Shown here piece after piece: positions 59,129-64,000 of a stretch of 64,000 nt of DNA. Source of the stretch: Lonsdalea britannica (lineage in GTDB: Bacteria; Pseudomonadota; Gammaproteobacteria; Enterobacterales; Enterobacteriaceae); contig NZ_LUTN01000010.1 in NCBI RefSeq assembly GCF_002111595.1, forward strand, positions 1-64,000, written 5' to 3'. The position numbers and the translations under genes are program-made. Under the pieces are notes generated by a model. The model saw nothing but the letters and a program-made list of their open reading frames with translations, did not search any database and was not told where the DNA came from. The first letter of the stretch is position 1; each line of letters begins with the position of its first letter.

Positions 59129-59524
59129 ATGGATAAAAAGTGGTTTGCGACGAAAGAACTGTTGGGTGTGGCGGGATTACCGACATCCAGACAGGGGCTC
59201 AATAAAAGGGCTAACGAGAACGGCTGGGAGAAGCGGCGTCGTAAAGGCGTTCAGGGAAAAGGGGTTGAATACGCTATCTGGAGCTTACCCGACAGTGTTC
59301 AGCGCTCGCTAATGATGGAAGAGTCACCCACCCCAGAATACATCACGTCAGCAGAGACTGAATTATTGCCGACGTGGATACAGGTTTATCACCAGCTAAC
59401 AGGACGCGAGCGCACGCTACTGATAAATTATATTCTGCATGAAGGTGCTCTGGCGATGTTGGCTCGCTTGGATAGCTCGTTGCCAGCAAGCGATACCCAA
59501 GGAGTCGGTCAGAACTCTCGCTGA
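59129..59524 (+). CDS. Mu-type HTH DNA-binding protein (second copy)
   Basis: 131 residues from the ATG at 59129 with GGAGG upstream; the frame extends to 59072 without a site. DKKWFATKELLGVAGLPTSRQGLNKRANENGWEKRRRKGVQGKGVEYAIWSLP closely repeats the first copy, and the C-terminal part (LLPTWIQVYHQLTGRERTLLINYILHEGALAML) is also alike, so the two arose by tandem duplication. Its last 16 nt overlap the end of ispB on the other strand. Confidence 0.82.
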   Translation: MDKKWFATKELLGVAGLPTSRQGLNKRANENGWEKRRRKGVQGKGVEYAIWSLPDSVQRSLMMEESPTPEYITSAETELLPTWIQVYHQLTGRERTLLINYILHEGALAMLARLDSSLPASDTQGVGQNSR

Positions 59525-60480
59525 ACGGCTAAATGCGCTAAGCCTTCTAAAGCCTGGCGATAGGGCGTTTCTGGCAGACACTGCAGCGCACTAATCGCTT
59601 TGTCTGCTTCTTCTTCTGCGCGCTGACGGGTATAGCCTAGCGATCCGCATTCCTGCATCGCGGTAAGCACCGGTGCCAGCAGATGACGACCGTTACCCTG
59701 TTCAATTGCCTCGCGGATCATGGCGCTCTGCTCTGGGGTGCCATGACGCATGGCATGTAGCAGCGGCAGGGTAGGTTTGCCTTCGTTAAGATCGTCACCG
59801 GTATTTTTGCCCAGCGTTTCGCCATCTGCGCTGTAATCCAGCAAATCGTCAATCAGCTGAAATGCTGTTCCCAGATAGCGTCCATAGTCCTTCAATGCGT
59901 TTTCTTGCTCTGTGGTTGCGCCGGCCAGAATAGCGGAAGACTGCGAGGCGGCTTCGAATAAGCGGGCCGTCTTGCTGTAGATCACGCGCATGTAGCTGTC
60001 TTCGGTGATATTGGGATCGTTACAGTTCATCAGCTGTAGCACTTCGCCTTCCGCGATAACGTTGACCGCATCGGACATCACCGTGAGAACCTGCAATGAG
60101 CCAAGCCCCGTCATCATCTGAAAGGCACGCGTATAGATGAAGTCTCCGACTAATACGCTGGCGGCGTTGCCGAAGGCGGCATTCGCAGTCGCTTTTCCCC
60201 GGCGCATGTCAGATTCATCGACAACGTCGTCATGCAGCAGGGTCGCGGTGTGAATGAATTCGATTAACGCGGCAACGGTAACGTGCTTGTCGCCTCGATA
60301 GGCTAAAGCTCTGGCTGCCAGAACAGCAATCATCGGCCGAATGCGTTTTCCACCGCCGCCGACAATGTAATGGCCCAACTGATTGATAAGCGCGACATCG
60401 GAGGACAGATGTTCCAGGATAATCGTATTAACGGCGGACATATCCTGGGAGCTTAATGCTGTGATTTGTTCTAGATTCAT
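59509..60480 (-). CDS. ispB: Octaprenyl diphosphate synthase IspB
   Basis: 323 residues. Both Asp-rich motifs are intact: LLHDDVVDESDMRRG and QLIDDLLDYSAD. GGGGKRIRPM at the front is the homoallylic-substrate site. It makes the C40 chain for ubiquinone-8 used by UbiA. Divergent from rplU as in E. coli. Confidence 0.97.
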   Translation of the reverse strand: MNLEQITALSSQDMSAVNTIILEHLSSDVALINQLGHYIVGGGGKRIRPMIAVLAARALAYRGDKHVTVAALIEFIHTATLLHDDVVDESDMRRGKATANAAFGNAASVLVGDFIYTRAFQMMTGLGSLQVLTVMSDAVNVIAEGEVLQLMNCNDPNITEDSYMRVIYSKTARLFEAASQSSAILAGATTEQENALKDYGRYLGTAFQLIDDLLDYSADGETLGKNTGDDLNEGKPTLPLLHAMRHGTPEQSAMIREAIEQGNGRHLLAPVLTAMQECGSLGYTRQRAEEEADKAISALQCLPETPYRQALEGLAHLAVQREF

Positions 60481-60713
60481 TGTTTCTGCCAGCTGATTTC
60501 TTCAACGCTATCGCCGTACTGCTGTTCTAGATCGGCGTTAAATAAGAAAAGGTTGTATTGATTGTACTTGAAAAATGACGCAGATAAACGGCAGTTAATG
60601 GCTTGTATCCTTTTTCTTCATGTTGCTTAATTCTGCACTTGTCATGCTTCAGATTTTTGCGTAGAATTCGCGCCCTATTGTGAATATTTATAGCGCACTT
60701 CCAAAATCAATAG

Positions 60714-61049
<336 letters not shown>

Positions 61050-61067
61050 GTCTTAGGAGAGCGAATA

Positions 61068-61325
61068 ATGGCACATAAAAAAGCTGGCGGTTCCACTCGT
61101 AACGGCCGTGACTCAGAAAGCAAACGCCTGGGCGTAAAACGTTTCGGCGGTGAATCCGTTCTGGCAGGCAGCATCATCGTTCGTCAGCGTGGCACTAAGT
61201 TCCACGCCGGTACTAACGTTGGTTGTGGTAAAGACCACACGCTGTTTGCACTGTCTAACGGTAAAGTTCAGTTTGAAATCAAAGGCCCTAAAAACCGTAA
61301 ATTTATCAGCATCGTTGCTGAATAA
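61068..61325 (+). CDS. rpmA: 50S ribosomal protein L27
   Basis: 85 residues: [29 protein letters not shown], with the N-terminus that reaches the peptidyl-transferase centre. AGGAGAG precedes the ATG. Confidence 0.99.
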   Translation: MAHKKAGGSTRNGRDSESKRLGVKRFGGESVLAGSIIVRQRGTKFHAGTNVGCGKDHTLFALSNGKVQFEIKGPKNRKFISIVAE

Positions 61326-61345
61326 TTACAGTTTCTAAGTCTTTT

Positions 61346-61376
61346 AAAAGCCCTGCACATGTTGCAGGGCTTTTTT
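61346..61376 (+). terminator. Terminator of rplU-rpmA
   Basis: AAAGCCCTGCA/TGCAGGGCTTT with a short loop and six T, 20 nt after rpmA. Confidence 0.9.
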
Positions 61377-61418
61377 CGTTTGGCAATACTGTAAACATCA
61401 TCCGCTGCGGATAACACC

Positions 61419-62384
61419 ATGAAACAGAATGCAGGCTTGGGGCTTTGTCTGGCTTTAACCACCGCTGTTTGCTGGGGCGCTCTGCCTATCGCTATGAAGC
61501 AGGTTTTGAGTGTGATGGATCCGTATACCGTTGTTTGGTATAGATTTTTGATGGCTTCATTCGGGCTTTTCATTCTTCTGTATTTTAAGGGAACGATGCC
61601 TCGATTTCGTTTGCTACGACGTCGCCGTTGGTGGATTTTGCTATTGATCGCAACGTGCGGTCTGCTAGGTAACTTTGTTCTATTTAGCTCGTCATTAAAA
61701 TATCTCAGCCCTACGGCTTCTCAAGTCATCGGACAGCTCTCTCCGGTCGGGATGATGTTTGCCAGCGTACTCATCCTGAAAGAAAAAATGCGTGTGACTC
61801 AGGTGATTGGCGCTATTACGTTGCTGAGCGGCCTGTTGATGTTCTTTAACACGAGCCTGATTGAGATTTTTACCCGACTGAGTGACTACACATTAGGCGT
61901 GTTGTTGGGTGTGGGCGCTGCGACGGTCTGGGTGACTTATGGGGTAGCGCAAAAAGTGCTTCTAAGGCGCTTATCATCCCAGCAGCTCCTGTTTCTGCTC
62001 TATGTGCTGTGTGTCATTTTCATTACACCAGTGGCAAAGCCTGGCGTCTTGTTACAACTCAGTAGCTGGCAACTGGTGTGCTTAGTGTTTTGTGGTGTGA
62101 ATACGGTTGTTGGGTATGGCGCGTTAGCAGAGGCGATGGCGCGTTGGCAGGCGGCTCAGGTCAGCGCCATTATTACGCTGACGCCACTGTTTACTCTTAT
62201 GTTTTCCGATTTGTTAGCGTTAGGGTGGCCTTCGATCTTTACGCCTCTATCGCTTAATTTTATTGGTTACGTCGGTGCGTTTGTGGTTGTGGCTGGGGCG
62301 ATGTTCTCAGCGGTGGGTCACCGCTTTTTCCCGGTAAAACAGCAAGTAAGCGAAATTCCTGGCATCAACACCGACAGCAAATAA
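61419..62384 (+). CDS. yhbE: EamA-family transporter YhbE
   Basis: 321 residues, ten predicted membrane helices in two EamA repeats (ALTTAVCWGALPIAMKQVL and LGVLLGVGAATVWVTYGVAQKVLL). Position between rpmA and obgE as in E. coli. Drug/metabolite exporter superfamily; substrate unknown. Confidence 0.92.
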   Translation: MKQNAGLGLCLALTTAVCWGALPIAMKQVLSVMDPYTVVWYRFLMASFGLFILLYFKGTMPRFRLLRRRRWWILLLIATCGLLGNFVLFSSSLKYLSPTASQVIGQLSPVGMMFASVLILKEKMRVTQVIGAITLLSGLLMFFNTSLIEIFTRLSDYTLGVLLGVGAATVWVTYGVAQKVLLRRLSSQQLLFLLYVLCVIFITPVAKPGVLLQLSSWQLVCLVFCGVNTVVGYGALAEAMARWQAAQVSAIITLTPLFTLMFSDLLALGWPSIFTPLSLNFIGYVGAFVVVAGAMFSAVGHRFFPVKQQVSEIPGINTDSK

Positions 62385-62575
62385 GTCGGCCGTGAGGTAA
62401 TTCCGGCGGTTTGTGTAGGCTGTTTATTTTTAATACAGGTGAAATCTTCGCGCTAAGCAGGTACAATCAGCGCCCATTTTAACGTGATGGTTCTGACTGC
62501 GTCGTTTTCAGTGACGGATAGCTTCACACGCTGTCCTTTATAAAATCAAAGAGTTACGCCAAAGAGAACCAATAA

Positions 62576-63802
<1,227 letters not shown>

Positions 63803-63850
63803 GCCTGACGTTATACCCAAATAAGAAAAGTTTGCTTGTTGTATCAATTA

Positions 63851-63884
63851 CCCTTATCTGCTGACGCAGATAAGGGCGTTTTTT
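63851..63884. terminator. Terminator between obgE and dacB
   Basis: CCCTTATCTGC-TGAC-GCAGATAAGGG, perfect 11-bp stem then T6, between convergent genes. Confidence 0.9.
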
Positions 63885-63902
63885 ATTAAGGCTCCCAGCG
63901 CC

Positions 63903-64000
63903 TTAGTTGTTCTGATAGATATCTTTATAGAGTCTGCTTTCGAATCGCACCAGAGGAACGCGACGTGTCTTTTGGTTATCTGCGGAGTAGCCGGAAAGAT
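63903..64000 (-). CDS. dacB: DacB (penicillin-binding protein 4), C-terminal end only
   Basis: The minus strand reads VPLVRFESRLYKDIYQNN and stop, the C-terminus of E. coli DacB, and the frame runs off the right edge. DacB is a periplasmic DD-carboxypeptidase/endopeptidase. dacB follows obgE convergently in E. coli as well. Confidence 0.88.
   Translation of the reverse strand, partial: LSGYSADNQKTRRVPLVRFESRLYKDIYQNN

Overview
This is a chromosomal window from a gamma-proteobacterium of the order Enterobacterales. Core genes run in blocks close to those of E. coli (tRNA-Phe/yjdC/dsbD/cutA/aspA/fxsA/groSL, ubiCA, plsB-dgkA-lexA-zur, yqjG-F-K-E-D-mzrA-yqjA, rpsU-dnaG-rpoD with mug and tRNA-Ile2, ispB/rplU-rpmA-yhbE-obgE-dacB). 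The proteins are close but clearly not E. coli, and the blocks are joined in a different order. dcuA is missing between cutA and aspA, and the exu/uxa genes are missing next to yqjA. A plant-associated Pectobacteriaceae member (Pectobacterium/Dickeya/Brenneria/Lonsdalea type) would fit, but I cannot name a species from this window.

Positions 1-13331 are an island that ends at the 3' end of tRNA-Phe, beside a P4-type integrase. From left to right it holds: the end of a type III restriction subunit; a decayed MacB-like exporter with a small secreted-looking protein; a decayed P4-type gene with att-like and integrase-leader remnants; a MerR/EthD divergent pair; a Fic AMP-transferase; a low-GC three-gene operon of the ABC-three-component (ABC-3C) conflict class; and a P4-like module. 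That module contains an apparent CI-type antisense immunity RNA, two small genes, a hairpin-rich noncoding stretch and a second tyrosine recombinase.

Positions 13332-38200 are mostly core: the redox and chaperone genes dsbD and groSL, ubiquinone entry enzymes ubiC and ubiA, membrane lipid enzymes plsB and dgkA, the regulators lexA, zur and yhaJ, the yqj cluster, alx behind a yybP-ykoY riboswitch, rlmG, spy and a DUF305 gene. Positions 38239-43553 form an archaic (Csu-type) chaperone-usher pilus operon with a broken usher frame.

Positions 44500-49540 are a second accessory block beside tRNA-Ile2(CAU). It carries a PAAR gene, a Pyocin_S-domain toxin with an unrecognised C-terminal domain, its likely immunity gene, three tandem colicin-E-type immunity genes, and a P2-type tail remnant (F_I and a truncated F_II). 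Positions 49540-64000 return to core genes. Within them, the Ner-like gene nlp (sfsB) faces two Mu-type HTH genes across operator-like repeats.

Four genes (yqjA, the usher, the PAAR gene and dnaG) are each broken by what looks like a single missing base. Since dnaG is essential, consensus errors in the underlying sequence are a serious possibility, and the other three breaks should be read with that in mind.
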